A stretch of DNA of 64,000 nucleotides from JACDBZ01 sp036262075. GTDB taxonomy: Bacteria; Chloroflexota; Limnocylindria; QHBO01. A program made the position numbers and the translations under genes. The stretch covers positions 9,417 through 73,416 of the forward strand of contig DATAJO010000031.1 of assembly GCA_036262075.1 (NCBI GenBank), given 5' to 3'. Positions 44,790-53,618 of this stretch are shown one piece after another; position 1 is the first letter of the stretch, and every line of letters begins with the position of its first letter. The notes under the pieces are model-generated. The model saw nothing but the letters and a program-made list of their open reading frames with translations, had not been told where the DNA came from and ran no database searches.

Positions 44790-47684
44790 ATGCTGAAGTT
44801 CCTCTCCCGCTTCACGGACTCGAACGAGCGTGAAGTGCGCGCCATGTGGCCGCTCGTCGAGCGCATCAACGCGCTCGAGCCCGAGATGCAGGCCCTCACC
44901 GACGCCGAGCTCGCCCAGCGCACCGACATCTTCCGGGCGCGGCTGCGTGAGCGGATCGGCGACCTCATGCTGCCCATCGAGCAGCGCCTGGCCGCCGATC
45001 CGGAGGCCGACGCCGAGGACACGATCCTCACCGGCGGCGACGCGAACCGGATGGCGGAGGACCTGAAGGAGCGGCGCAAACGGGAGCGCAAGGAGATCGA
45101 CGCGGCGCTCGAGGAGCTGCTGCCCGAGGCCTTCGCCGCCGTCCGCGAGGCGATGGTCCGCGCCCTCGGCAAGCGCCATTACGACGTCCAGCTCATCGGC
45201 GGCATCGTGCTCCACCGCGGGGCCATCGCCGAGATGAAGACCGGCGAGGGCAAGACGTTCGTCGGTCCGCTGGCCGCCTACCTCAACGGCCTCGTCGGCC
45301 GCGGCGTGCACGTCGTGACCGTCAACGACTACCTGGCCAAGCGCGACGCGCAGTGGATCGGCGCCGTCTTCCATCGGCTCGGGATGAGCGTCGGCTCGAT
45401 CCAGCACGCCGGGGCGTTCATCTACGACCCGGACTTCCCGGCCACCGACGAGAAGATGCGCGACCTGCGGCCCGTATCGCGGCGCGAGGCGTACGGGGCG
45501 GACGTCACGTACGGCACGAACAACGAGCTCGGATTCGACTTCCTGCGCGACAACCTCGTCAGCGACCTCGCCAACCGGGTCCAACGCGGGCACTACTACG
45601 CGATCGTCGACGAGGTCGACAACATCCTCATCGACGAGGCGCGGACCCCGCTCATCATCTCGGGCCAGGCCGAGGAGTCGGCCGACAAGTACCAGCAGTT
45701 CGCCCGCCTCGTCCCGCGACTCACGGCCGAGGAGGACTACATCGTCGACGCGAAGCACAAGCAGGTCGCGATCACCGAGGTCGGCGTCGACAAGATGGAG
45801 AAGTGGCTCGGCGTCGAGAACATGTTCGCCGACGACTTCAGCCTGGCCCGCCACCTCGAGCAGGCCCTCAAGGCCCAGGTCCTCTACCAGCGCGACCGCG
45901 ACTACGTCGTCAAGGACGGCGAGATCGTCATCGTCGACGAGTTCACCGGGCGCCTCATGCCCGGTCGCCGATGGTCGGAGGGCCTCCACCAGGCCGTCGA
46001 GGCCAAGGAGGGCGTGGCGATCCGGCACGAGCAGCGCACGCTCGCCACCGTCACGTTCCAGAACTACTTCCGCATGTACGACAAGCTCGCCGGCATGACG
46101 GGCACGGCCGAGACCGAGGCGGAGGAGTTCAGCAAGATCTACGACCTCGAGGTCGTGGTCATCCCCACCAACCGGGAGATGGTCCGCGCCGACTACGCCG
46201 ACCTCATCTACGCCACGCACCAGGCGAAGTGGGACGCGGTCGTCGACGAGATCGTGGAGGAGCACGAGAAGGGCCGCCCGGTCCTCGTCGGCACGATCAG
46301 CGTCGAGATCAGCGAGATGCTGTCCGAGATGCTGAAGCGGCGCGGCATCAAGCACAACGTGCTCAACGCCAAGCTCCACGAGAAGGAGGCCGAGATCGTC
46401 GCCCAGGCGGGCCGATCCGGCGCGGTGACGATCGCGACGAACATGGCGGGCCGCGGCACGGACATCGTCCTCGGCGGCAACCCGGAGGTCATGGCCTCCG
46501 AGCTGCTCCACAAGCAGGGCACGAACGTCCTCGAGGCCTCGCCGGAGCAGTACGCGGCGGCGCTCGCCGAGGCGGAGCGCATCTGCGCCGATGACAAGCA
46601 GCGCGTCCTCGAGGCCGGCGGCCTGCACATCATCGGCACCGAGCGCCACGACGCGCGGCGCATCGACAACCAGCTGCGCGGCCGCGCCGGCCGGCAGGGT
46701 GACCCGGGCTCCTCGCGGTTCTACCTGAGCCTCGAGGACGACCTCATGAAGCGCTTCGCGAGCGATCGCGTGCAGGGCCTCATGCGGACCCTCGGCTTCT
46801 CCGATGACACGGCCCTCGAGTCGAAGATGGTGAGCCGCACGATCGAGAACGCCCAGACCCGGGTCGAGGGCTACAACTTCGACATGCGCAAGCACGTCGT
46901 CCAGTACGACGACGTCATCAACCGCCAGCGCGAGACGATCTACCGCGAGCGCGATCGGATCCTGCGCTCCAAGGACCTCGGGCCGACGATCCTGGCCATG
47001 CTCGAGGACGAGGTCGCCGGCCTCGTGGCCGAGCACACCGGCGCCGAGCACCACACCGAATGGAACCTCGACGGCCTGAAGGCGCAGCTCGGCCAGATGA
47101 TTCCGGCCCTCACCCCGGCCGAGCTGGACTGGATGGACGAGGCGAACGACCCCGAGACGCTCACCGAGCGGCTCGTCGACCTCGTGCACCAGAAGTACGA
47201 GGCGAAGCGGGCCGAGACCGGCGAGGAGGGCATTCGCGTCCTCGAGCGGCTCGTCCTGCTCCGCGTCATCGACTCGCTGTGGGTCGAGCACCTCACCGCC
47301 GTCGACGACATGCGACGCGGCATCGGCCTGCGGGCGTATTCGCAGCGCGACCCGCTGAACGAGTTCAAGATCGAGGCGTACCGGATGTTCGACGAGCTGA
47401 AGTCGACGATCCGCCACGACGTGACCCACACCGTGTTCCGGGTCACCGTCCAGCGCCACGAGCATGCCCAGCCGCGGCCGGTGGCCCGCAACGTGACCGA
47501 GGGCCGCGCGGCGGTGGCCGGCACGGCGACGAGCGCCGGCGGCGTCACCGCGACCGCGGTCGCCGGCGGCGGGAACGGGAACGGAGCCGGCCAGGCGGCG
47601 ACGCGGCAGGGGCCGAAGATCGGCCGCAACGACCCGTGCTGGTGCGGCTCCGGGAAGAAGTACAAGAAGTGCCACGGGGCGTGA
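44790..47684 (+). CDS. secA: Preprotein translocase ATPase SecA
   Basis: 964 aa. Walker A region EMKTGEGKTFVGPLAAYLNG, VNDYLAKRDAQW, DEVDNILIDEARTPLIISG (DEAD-like), TNMAGRGTDIVLGGNPEV and GTERHDARRIDNQLRGRAGR. C-terminal SEC-C zinc motif RNDPCWCGSGKKYKKCHG, used for SecB or phospholipid contact. Drives export through SecYEG. Start at ATG before LKFLSRFTDSNEREV. Stop overlaps the next GTG as GTGA. Confidence 0.97.
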   Translation: MLKFLSRFTDSNEREVRAMWPLVERINALEPEMQALTDAELAQRTDIFRARLRERIGDLMLPIEQRLAADPEADAEDTILTGGDANRMAEDLKERRKRERKEIDAALEELLPEAFAAVREAMVRALGKRHYDVQLIGGIVLHRGAIAEMKTGEGKTFVGPLAAYLNGLVGRGVHVVTVNDYLAKRDAQWIGAVFHRLGMSVGSIQHAGAFIYDPDFPATDEKMRDLRPVSRREAYGADVTYGTNNELGFDFLRDNLVSDLANRVQRGHYYAIVDEVDNILIDEARTPLIISGQAEESADKYQQFARLVPRLTAEEDYIVDAKHKQVAITEVGVDKMEKWLGVENMFADDFSLARHLEQALKAQVLYQRDRDYVVKDGEIVIVDEFTGRLMPGRRWSEGLHQAVEAKEGVAIRHEQRTLATVTFQNYFRMYDKLAGMTGTAETEAEEFSKIYDLEVVVIPTNREMVRADYADLIYATHQAKWDAVVDEIVEEHEKGRPVLVGTISVEISEMLSEMLKRRGIKHNVLNAKLHEKEAEIVAQAGRSGAVTIATNMAGRGTDIVLGGNPEVMASELLHKQGTNVLEASPEQYAAALAEAERICADDKQRVLEAGGLHIIGTERHDARRIDNQLRGRAGRQGDPGSSRFYLSLEDDLMKRFASDRVQGLMRTLGFSDDTALESKMVSRTIENAQTRVEGYNFDMRKHVVQYDDVINRQRETIYRERDRILRSKDLGPTILAMLEDEVAGLVAEHTGAEHHTEWNLDGLKAQLGQMIPALTPAELDWMDEANDPETLTERLVDLVHQKYEAKRAETGEEGIRVLERLVLLRVIDSLWVEHLTAVDDMRRGIGLRAYSQRDPLNEFKIEAYRMFDELKSTIRHDVTHTVFRVTVQRHEHAQPRPVARNVTEGRAAVAGTATSAGGVTATAVAGGGNGNGAGQAATRQGPKIGRNDPCWCGSGKKYKKCHGA

Positions 47685-48199
47685 CGGGCCAGGACGCGCC
47701 CGCGGCGATCACGCCCATCCGCATCACCCACCGCGTGGCGGTGGGCCCGGAGGACGCCTTCTCCACGTTCGTCGACCGCCTCCAGGCGTGGTGGCCGCCG
47801 AGTGCGACGTGGTCGGGAGACGTCCTCGAGACCGTCGCCATCGAGCCCCGGCTCGGCGGCTTCTGCCACGAGCGTGGGCCGCACGGGCTGCGGCTCGACT
47901 GGGGCCGGGTCGTGGCCTGGGAGCCGCCGCATCGGCTCGCCTTCAGCTGGCAGATCGCCTTCGACCGCACGCCGGAGCCGAACCCGGCGCGGGCGAGCCA
48001 GGTCGAGCTCACGTTCGCGCCGGACGGCGACGGGACGCGGGTGACGCTCACCCACGCCGGCTTCGAGCGCCACGGCGCCGACGGTCAGGCGTACCGCGAC
48101 GCGATGGCGTCCGACGCCGGCTGGCCGACGATCCTCGGGCGCTACCGCGCCGCGATCGCTCGGCGCGAGGAGGCCCCATGGGAGGGCCTCAGCACCTAG
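47681..48199 (+). CDS. SRPBCC/AHSA1-like ligand-binding protein
   Basis: 172 aa from GTG. START-like fold: RITHRVAVGPEDAFSTFVDR, LGGFCHERGPHGLRLDWGRV, AWEPPHRLAFSWQIAF and GTRVTLTHAGFERHGADG. These bind hydrophobic ligands or help Hsp90-type chaperones; ligand unknown. Coupled to secA, which is an unusual pairing. Confidence 0.82.
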   Translation: MTGQDAPAAITPIRITHRVAVGPEDAFSTFVDRLQAWWPPSATWSGDVLETVAIEPRLGGFCHERGPHGLRLDWGRVVAWEPPHRLAFSWQIAFDRTPEPNPARASQVELTFAPDGDGTRVTLTHAGFERHGADGQAYRDAMASDAGWPTILGRYRAAIARREEAPWEGLST

Positions 48200-48250
48200 C
48201 CCGTTGGCATGCCCCGGCATGCATCGGCACCCCAGGACGAAGGTGCGGGG

Positions 48251-48278
48251 TTGCGATATCCGCGTCGGCGATTACGAT
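48251..48278 (+). promoter_or_regulatory. Candidate promoter TTGCGA-16-TACGAT
   Basis: TTGCGA (48251-48256) and TACGAT (48273-48278) with a 16-bp spacer, 65 bp ahead of the TTG start of the Cys-rich protein. Confidence 0.35.
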
Positions 48279-48342
48279 GGGTGCGACCAACGATCGCTGG
48301 GCACCGCGAGGCCGGGTGATCTCCGCTAGGTGGAGGGAATCG

Positions 48343-48642
48343 TTGAAGCAGCTGACAGCCACGCCCCGGGTATCCGTTCCCCTCCCCGTCAGCTCAACAG
48401 CCCACCTCCCACCCGTCACCCGATTTCGCGACCCCGACACCCCCTACGAAGACCTGATCATGTGCGAGCGTGACTGCATGCGCTGCAGCTACGCGGCGAC
48501 GCTCGACTGTGACGGCAACTGCGGTGTCTGTCCGCGCCAGAATTACTGCCCGTGCGTGAACCCGGCCAAGGTCCGCACGAAGCAGAACCGGATGGCGGAG
48601 ATGGGCGAGCTGCCGATGGTGGCAACCCTGGGACGCAACTAG
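48343..48642 (+). CDS. Cys-rich small protein of unknown function (TTG start)
   Basis: 99 aa if started at TTG 48343, which has GGAGG six bases upstream; ATG 48460 would give only the 60-residue Cys-rich part. The C-terminal half has eight Cys in MCERDCMRCSYAATLDC, then DGNCGVCPRQNYCPCVNP, then a basic KVRTKQNRMAEMGELP. The spacing suggests two zinc knuckles or an Fe-S cluster. The N-terminal half is Pro/Thr/Val-rich and unstructured. Six bases before the prfB start, so both may share a transcript. No family recognised. Confidence 0.6.
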   Translation: MKQLTATPRVSVPLPVSSTAHLPPVTRFRDPDTPYEDLIMCERDCMRCSYAATLDCDGNCGVCPRQNYCPCVNPAKVRTKQNRMAEMGELPMVATLGRN

Positions 48643-48647
48643 GATCC

Positions 48648-49782
48648 GTGGACGCGATCAGGGACGAGGCGCTGCGGCTCGCGCGCCTCGTGGACGACAC
48701 GTCGGTGCGCCTTTGACCTCGGCGCGAAGGAGTCCGAGCTCGCCGAGCTGACCGAACGCTCGGCCGATCCCAACCTCTGGAACGACCCGGCGGCGGCGCA
48801 GCAGATCATGCGTCGCGCCGAGGAGCTGCGCGCCGAGATCGACACCTGGCGCACGCTCGGCGAGCGCGCCCGCGGCCTGGCCGACATGGCCGAGCTGGCC
48901 GCAGCCGACCCCGAGGAGGGCGCCGCCCTCCAGCCCGATCTCGAGCGCGACCTCGCCGCCCTCCAGGCCGACTGGGGCCGGATGGAGCAGCAGCTCCTGC
49001 TGTCCGAGCCGTACGACGAGCGCGGCGCGATCGTCTCGATCCATGCCGGCGCCGGCGGCACCGAGTCACAGGACTGGGCCGAGATGCTGCTGCGGATGTA
49101 CCTGCGCTGGGCCGAGCGATCGCGCTTCAAGACCGAGATCCTGGAGGCGACCGAGGGCGAGGAGGCCGGCCTGAAGTCGGTGAGCTTCAGCGTCGACGGC
49201 CGCTGGGCCTACGGGCGGCTGCGGAGCGAGCGCGGGGTGCATCGGCTGGTGCGGATCAGCCCGTACGACTCGCAGAAGCGGCGGCACACGAGCTTCGCCC
49301 TGGTCGAGGTGATGCCCGAGGTCACCGAGGACGCGACGATCGAGATCGACGAGAAGGACCTGCGCGTCGACACGTACCGCTCGAGCGGCGCCGGTGGCCA
49401 GCACGTCAACAAGACCGACTCGGCGGTGCGCATCACCCACCTGCCGACCGGCATCGTCGTGGCGGTCCAGTCCGAGCGCAGCCAGCACCAGAACCGCGAC
49501 CGGGCGATGAGCGTGCTGCGCGCGAAGCTCGTCGAGCGCCAGGAGCAGGAGCGCGAGGCCGAGCGAGCCCGGCTGCGGGGCGAGCACGTCGAGGCCGGGT
49601 GGGGGAACCAGATCCGCTCGTACGTCCTCCAGCCGTACACGATGGTCAAGGACCTGCGCACCGGGGTCGAGACCTCGAACCCGGCCGCCGTGCTCGACGG
49701 GGAGCTGGACCAGTTCATCGAGGGCTACCTGCGCTGGCGGATCGGGCAGGACGACGGGGACGGCACGGGGCCGGCTGCCTAG
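48648..49782 (+). CDS. prfB: Peptide chain release factor 2, programmed +1 frameshift, SPY variant
   Basis: 377 aa after recoding. A GTG start gives 22 codons ending CGC CTT TGA (TGA 48714-48716); a +1 shift at CTTTGAC continues as DLGAKESELAELTERSADPN in the next frame. GGQ loop: YRSSGAGGQHVNKTDSAVRI. The stop-codon recognition tripeptide, SPF in E. coli, is Ser204-Pro-Tyr206 here (VRISPYDSQKRRHTSF). Recognises UGA and UAA; the shift gives RF2 autoregulation. The usual internal Shine-Dalgarno before CTTTGA is weak (GGTG). Confidence 0.94.
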
Positions 49783-49857
49783 GCGCGCGGGCCACGGCGG
49801 CAGCCGCGGCATCGGCGGCATCGGCGGCGAGATCGGCGGTACCATCGCGCGGAGCCG

Positions 49858-50595
49858 ATGACATCCCTGCTGCGCCGCCGGGCGCGACCCGAGACCACCG
49901 ACGCCCCCGTCATCAGCATGGTCGACGTCGGGATGACGTACCCGAACGGCAAGGTGGCGCTCGCCGACGTGAACGTCCGCATCCCGGCGGGCGACTTCGT
50001 CTTCCTCGTCGGGCCGTCGGGCGCGGGCAAGAGCACGTTCATCCGGCTCCTCATCCGCGAGCAGCTGCCGACGAGCGGCGTGATCCAGGTCGCGGGGCGC
50101 AACCTCCTGCGCATGCGACGCGGGCAGGTGCCGGCGCTCCGCCGGCGCATCGGCATCGTGTTCCAGGACTTCCGGCTGCTGCCGAGCAAGACGGTGGCCG
50201 AGAACGTGGCCTTCGCGCTCGAGGTGACCGGCACGCCGGGATCCGTCATCCGGCAGCGGGTGCCGACGCTGCTGTCGCTGGTCGGGCTTCACGACCACGC
50301 CCATCACCTGCCGACGCAGCTGTCCGGCGGCGAGCAGCAGCGCACGGCGATCGCCCGGGCGCTCGTCCACGACCCCGCGATCCTCATCGCCGACGAGCCG
50401 ACCGGCAACCTCGACCCGGTGACGAGCTGGGAGATCATCCAGCTCCTCATCCAGATCAACCAGCTCGGCACGACCGTGCTCATGGCGACCCACAACCAGG
50501 AGATCGTGAACGCGATGCGGCGCCGCGTCCTCGCGCTCGAGAACGGCCATCTCATCCGCGACGAGGCGGCGGCCGCCTACGAGCGGGAGTACTGA
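49858..50595 (+). CDS. ftsE: Cell division ATP-binding protein FtsE
   Basis: 245 aa. Walker A VGPSGAGKSTFIRLLI, signature LSGGEQQRTAIARALVHDP, Walker B ILIADEPTGNLDP and H-loop ATHNQE. An N-terminal extension of about 15 residues is Arg-rich. With FtsX it activates peptidoglycan hydrolases at the septum. Three bases before ftsX. Confidence 0.94.
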   Translation: MTSLLRRRARPETTDAPVISMVDVGMTYPNGKVALADVNVRIPAGDFVFLVGPSGAGKSTFIRLLIREQLPTSGVIQVAGRNLLRMRRGQVPALRRRIGIVFQDFRLLPSKTVAENVAFALEVTGTPGSVIRQRVPTLLSLVGLHDHAHHLPTQLSGGEQQRTAIARALVHDPAILIADEPTGNLDPVTSWEIIQLLIQINQLGTTVLMATHNQEIVNAMRRRVLALENGHLIRDEAAAAYEREY

Positions 50596-50598
50596 CCG

Positions 50599-51498
50599 AT
50601 GTCGTTCCTGCGCTTCGTCGGCTTCAGCATCGTCCGGGCCTGGCAGGGCTTCTGGCGCAACGCGATGATGAGCCTGGCCGCCACGGCGACCGTCATCCTC
50701 ATGCTCGTCCTGCTCTCGGCGCTGTTCATCGTCATCACGGGGCTGAACTCGGGGCTCGAGTTCATCGAGAGCAAGGTCGCCGTCACCGCGCGCCTGCGCG
50801 ACGACCTGCCGCTGGCCGCGCTCACGCGGCTCATGGACGAGGTCGAGGAGATGCCCGGCGTCGCATCGGTAGACTACGTGCCGCCCGAGGAGGCGATGCG
50901 GCGCCTCGAGGAGAGCTACCGCGAGATCGGCCGCGAGCTCGACCTCGGCGACCCGGACTCGAACATCACGCTCTTCGCCAGCCTCGAGATCAGCCTGACC
51001 GATCCTGACGCCTCGTCCGACGTCACGGCCAGGCTGTCGAACGATCCGGACGTCGAGCGGGTGCTCACCAAGCAGGCCGAGTACGACACGCTGCTCGGGG
51101 TCATCAACGCGATCCGCACGGTCGGCCTCGTCATCGTCGTGCTCGTCGGGCTCGTGGTGCTGTTCATGATCATCAACACGATCCGGATCGCGGTCTACAG
51201 CCGCGCCAACGAGATCGAGATCATGCGGCTCGTCGGCGCGTCCGACTCGTTCATCCGCTGGCCGTTCCTCCTCGAGGGAATCCTGTGCGGCCTCATCGGC
51301 TCGATCGTGACCATCCTCCTCGTCGCCGGCATCTGGGACCCGATCCAGCCGGCGATGGTCAGCATCTTCCAGATGCCGACCGCGGTGAGCAGCCGGTTCC
51401 TCACCACGCTGTCGCTGCTGCTGCTCGCCGCGGGCCTCGGGATCGGGGCGATCGGCTCGTGGATCAGCGTGCGCTCGTACCTCGCCGCGGCACGCTGA
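50599..51498 (+). CDS. ftsX: Cell division protein FtsX
   Basis: 299 aa. N-terminal membrane helix (MMSLAATATVILMLVLLSAL), an extracellular loop, then three helices with NTIRIAVYSRANEIEIMRLV and GASDSFIRWPFLLEGILCGL, the standard FtsX C-terminal block. Partner of FtsE. The S41 protease follows, as in the ftsEX-ctp order of many Gram-positive-like bacteria. Confidence 0.93.
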   Translation: MSFLRFVGFSIVRAWQGFWRNAMMSLAATATVILMLVLLSALFIVITGLNSGLEFIESKVAVTARLRDDLPLAALTRLMDEVEEMPGVASVDYVPPEEAMRRLEESYREIGRELDLGDPDSNITLFASLEISLTDPDASSDVTARLSNDPDVERVLTKQAEYDTLLGVINAIRTVGLVIVVLVGLVVLFMIINTIRIAVYSRANEIEIMRLVGASDSFIRWPFLLEGILCGLIGSIVTILLVAGIWDPIQPAMVSIFQMPTAVSSRFLTTLSLLLLAAGLGIGAIGSWISVRSYLAAAR

Positions 51499-51566
51499 GT
51501 GCCCGCGTGACGTCCTGCGTATCGAAACCGTAATCGCGCGCTTACCGGCGATCGACGCCGCGTTGC

Positions 51567-51572
51567 TAGAGT
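51567..51572 (+). promoter_or_regulatory. Candidate -10 element (TAGAGT) of the S41 protease
   Basis: TAGAGT 11 bp before the ATG at 51583; TTACCG lies 18 bp upstream as a weak -35. The mRNA would have almost no leader. Confidence 0.35.
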
Positions 51573-51582
51573 TCGTGCCCAC

Positions 51583-52977
51583 ATGATCGACGAGACCCCC
51601 TCCTCGGGCGCACCGGCGCCCCCGTCGCCGGCGCCCGCCCCGCCGCCCGATGCGCCGCGCGGCGCGACCGTGCCGTGGCTGGTGAGCATCGCGCTCGCCG
51701 CGGTCGTGGGCGCGCTCCTGTTCCTCGGCGGCTACCTCGCCGCGGGCGGCTCGTCGAGCGGCTGCACCGCCCCGGACGACGCGTTCCGCGCCTTCTGCGA
51801 GGCGTACAACCGGCTCCAGGACGAGTACGTCGACGACCTCGATCCCGAGCGGCTGGCCGAGGGGGCGATCCGCGGCATGTTCGAGTACGGCGTCGAGGAC
51901 CCGTACTCCGGCTACATGCCGCCCGAGGCGTTCCAGCAGGCGCTCGGCGACCTGTCCGGATCGTTCAGCGGCATCGGCGCCGAGATGGCGGTGAAGAACG
52001 TCCAGGACCCCGGCAACCTCGAGGCCTGCGAGTCGTTCGGCGACGCCTGCCGGCTCGTCGTCGTGGCACCACTCGACGGGTCACCGGCCGAGGCGGCCGG
52101 CATCCAGGCCGGCGACCTCGTGCTGGCCGTCGACGGCGAGAGCGTCGACGGCACGACGATGGACGACCAGATCGGCAAGATCCGCGGCGACCCGGGCACC
52201 CAGGTGACGCTCACCATCCAGCGCGACGAGGGCGAGCCGTTCGACGTCTCGATCACCCGCGCCGAGATCGAGCTCCAGGAGGTCGAAACCCGGCTCATCG
52301 ACGGGCATATCGGCTATATCGCGCTCAACCAGTTCTCGGCCCCGGCCAGCGAGCAGTTCCGGGAGGGTCTGGTGGAGCTCCTCGACCAGGGCGCCGACCA
52401 GATCGTGTTCGACCTGCGCGACAACCCCGGCGGGTACATCGAGTCGGCGCAGCAGATCGCCAGCGAGTTCATCGCCGACGGCGTGATCTTCATCCAGGAG
52501 TCGGCCGGCGACGAGGTCAAGACGTACGAGGCCACCGGCGACGGCGTGGCCACCGATCCCGACCTGCCGCTCGTCGTCCTCATCAACCAGGGCTCGGCAT
52601 CGGCGTCCGAGATCGTGGCGGCCGCGCTCAAGGAGTCGGGCCGCGCCACGCTCGTCGGCGAGCCGACGTTCGGCAAGAACACCGTGCAGGTCTGGAGCCG
52701 CCTCGAGAACGACGGCGGCGTGCGCATCACCATCAGCCGATGGTTCACCCCCGAGCACCACAGCGTCGCGCCCGATGGCGTCCAGCCCGATATCCCGGTG
52801 GCGCGGACCGCGGAGACGCAGCCCGACGAGGACCCGGTGCTCGAGGCGGCGCTCGACTTCCTGGCCGATGAGCCGGTGGCCGACGACGCCTCCGGCTGGC
52901 TGCCCGATGCGCCCGCGGCGGCGAGCCTCCAACCCGAGCTGATCGTCGGCATTGCCGCCCTCCGACCCGTCTGCTAG
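51583..52977 (+). CDS. ctpA: S41 family C-terminal processing protease
   Basis: 464 aa. Pro-rich cytoplasmic N terminus, one membrane anchor (VSIALAAVVGALLFLGGYLA), a PDZ domain (PAEAAGIQAGDLVLAVDGES, near residue 170), and the S41 catalytic part: IGYIALNQFSAPASEQFREG, FDLRDNPGGYIESAQQIASE, INQGSASASEIVAAALKE (Ser) and GEPTFGKNTVQ (Lys). Probably a membrane-bound extracellular protease acting on envelope proteins. Follows ftsEX. Confidence 0.9.
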   Translation: MIDETPSSGAPAPPSPAPAPPPDAPRGATVPWLVSIALAAVVGALLFLGGYLAAGGSSSGCTAPDDAFRAFCEAYNRLQDEYVDDLDPERLAEGAIRGMFEYGVEDPYSGYMPPEAFQQALGDLSGSFSGIGAEMAVKNVQDPGNLEACESFGDACRLVVVAPLDGSPAEAAGIQAGDLVLAVDGESVDGTTMDDQIGKIRGDPGTQVTLTIQRDEGEPFDVSITRAEIELQEVETRLIDGHIGYIALNQFSAPASEQFREGLVELLDQGADQIVFDLRDNPGGYIESAQQIASEFIADGVIFIQESAGDEVKTYEATGDGVATDPDLPLVVLINQGSASASEIVAAALKESGRATLVGEPTFGKNTVQVWSRLENDGGVRITISRWFTPEHHSVAPDGVQPDIPVARTAETQPDEDPVLEAALDFLADEPVADDASGWLPDAPAAASLQPELIVGIAALRPVC

Positions 52978-52980
52978 CAT
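52952..52980 (+). promoter_or_regulatory. Promoter TTGCCG-17-TAGCAT for the smpB leader
   Basis: TTGCCG (52952-52957) and TAGCAT (52975-52980) with a 17-bp spacer. The -10 overlaps the stop codon of the S41 gene, so smpB can be transcribed on its own. Confidence 0.5.
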
Positions 52981-53009
52981 CGTCGCCAACGAAAGGAGGT
53001 GGTGTGCAG

Positions 53010-53051
53010 GTGAGTAGTTCCAAGCACGCCACCACCGAGGCGGTGCGCTAA
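53010..53051 (+). CDS. 13-codon leader ORF before smpB
   Basis: GTG start preceded by AAAGGAGGTGG (52992-53002), close to the full complement of the 16S anti-Shine-Dalgarno and the strongest in the window. It encodes MSSSKHATTEAVR and stops at TAA. GTG 53004 would add two residues. The short length with such a signal suggests a regulatory leader peptide or a small structural peptide. No family recognised. Confidence 0.45.
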   Translation: MSSSKHATTEAVR

Positions 53052-53081
53052 CACAGCTTCAGGTGGTGTAGCGACGGAATC

Positions 53082-53103
53082 GAGCCGGCCGAGAGGTCGG
53101 CTC
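53082..53103 (+). other. Stem-loop in the smpB leader
   Basis: GAGCCGGCC (53082-53090), loop GAGA, GGTCGGCTC (53095-53103) with one G-U pair. No T-tract follows, so it is not a classic terminator. It lies between the leader ORF and smpB. Confidence 0.6.
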
Positions 53104-53153
53104 GTTCCATGTCCGCCGATCATTCCCGCACCGCCCACACGGGCCAAGGACCG

Positions 53154-53618
53154 ATGCCCGACGAGACGATCGCCGTCAACCGGCGCGCGCGCCACGACTA
53201 CGCCATCGAGGACACGCTCGAGGCGGGGATCGTGCTGACCGGGACGGAGATCAAGTCGATCCGGGCCCACAAGGTGAACATCGCCGAGGCGTACGTGCGC
53301 ATCGAGCGCGGCGAGGCGTGGCTCATCGGGGCCCACATCGCCGAGTACGAGCAGGGCAACCGCTACAACCACGCGCCGGCGCGGACTCGCAAGCTCCTCC
53401 TCCATCGCGACCAGATCGCCGAGCTCGCCGGCCTCCAGTCGGCGAAGGGCCTGACCGTCGTGCCGCTGCGGCTCTACCTGCGACGGGGGAGGGCCAAGCT
53501 CGAGATCGGCATCGGACGCGGCAAGAAGGCCCACGACAAGCGCCGATCGATCGCCGAGCGCGACATGCGCCGCGAGCTCGAGCGCGAGATGAAGGCCACG
53601 GGACGGATCAAGCTCTAG
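53154..53618 (+). CDS. smpB: tmRNA-binding protein SmpB
   Basis: 154 aa. AVNRRARHDYAIEDTLEAGI, VLTGTEIKSIRAHKVNIAEA, GNRYNHAPARTRKLLLHRDQ, GKKAHDKRRSIAERD: the full SmpB set including the basic C-terminal tail. Delivers tmRNA (ssrA, 2 kb downstream) to stalled ribosomes. ATG 53154 has AAGGA upstream; ATG 53109, right after the stem-loop, is an alternative start. The last 11 bp overlap the convergent monooxygenase. Confidence 0.95.
   Translation: MPDETIAVNRRARHDYAIEDTLEAGIVLTGTEIKSIRAHKVNIAEAYVRIERGEAWLIGAHIAEYEQGNRYNHAPARTRKLLLHRDQIAELAGLQSAKGLTVVPLRLYLRRGRAKLEIGIGRGKKAHDKRRSIAERDMRRELEREMKATGRIKL

Noticed and set aside
48711..48716. Nonsense mutation in prfB
   Set aside because: CTTTGAC in this place is the conserved RF2 frameshift site, so the TGA is functional, not a pseudogene sign.
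52978..53108. Classical attenuator (terminator) before smpB
   Set aside because: The hairpin has no following T-run and no alternative antiterminator could be drawn.
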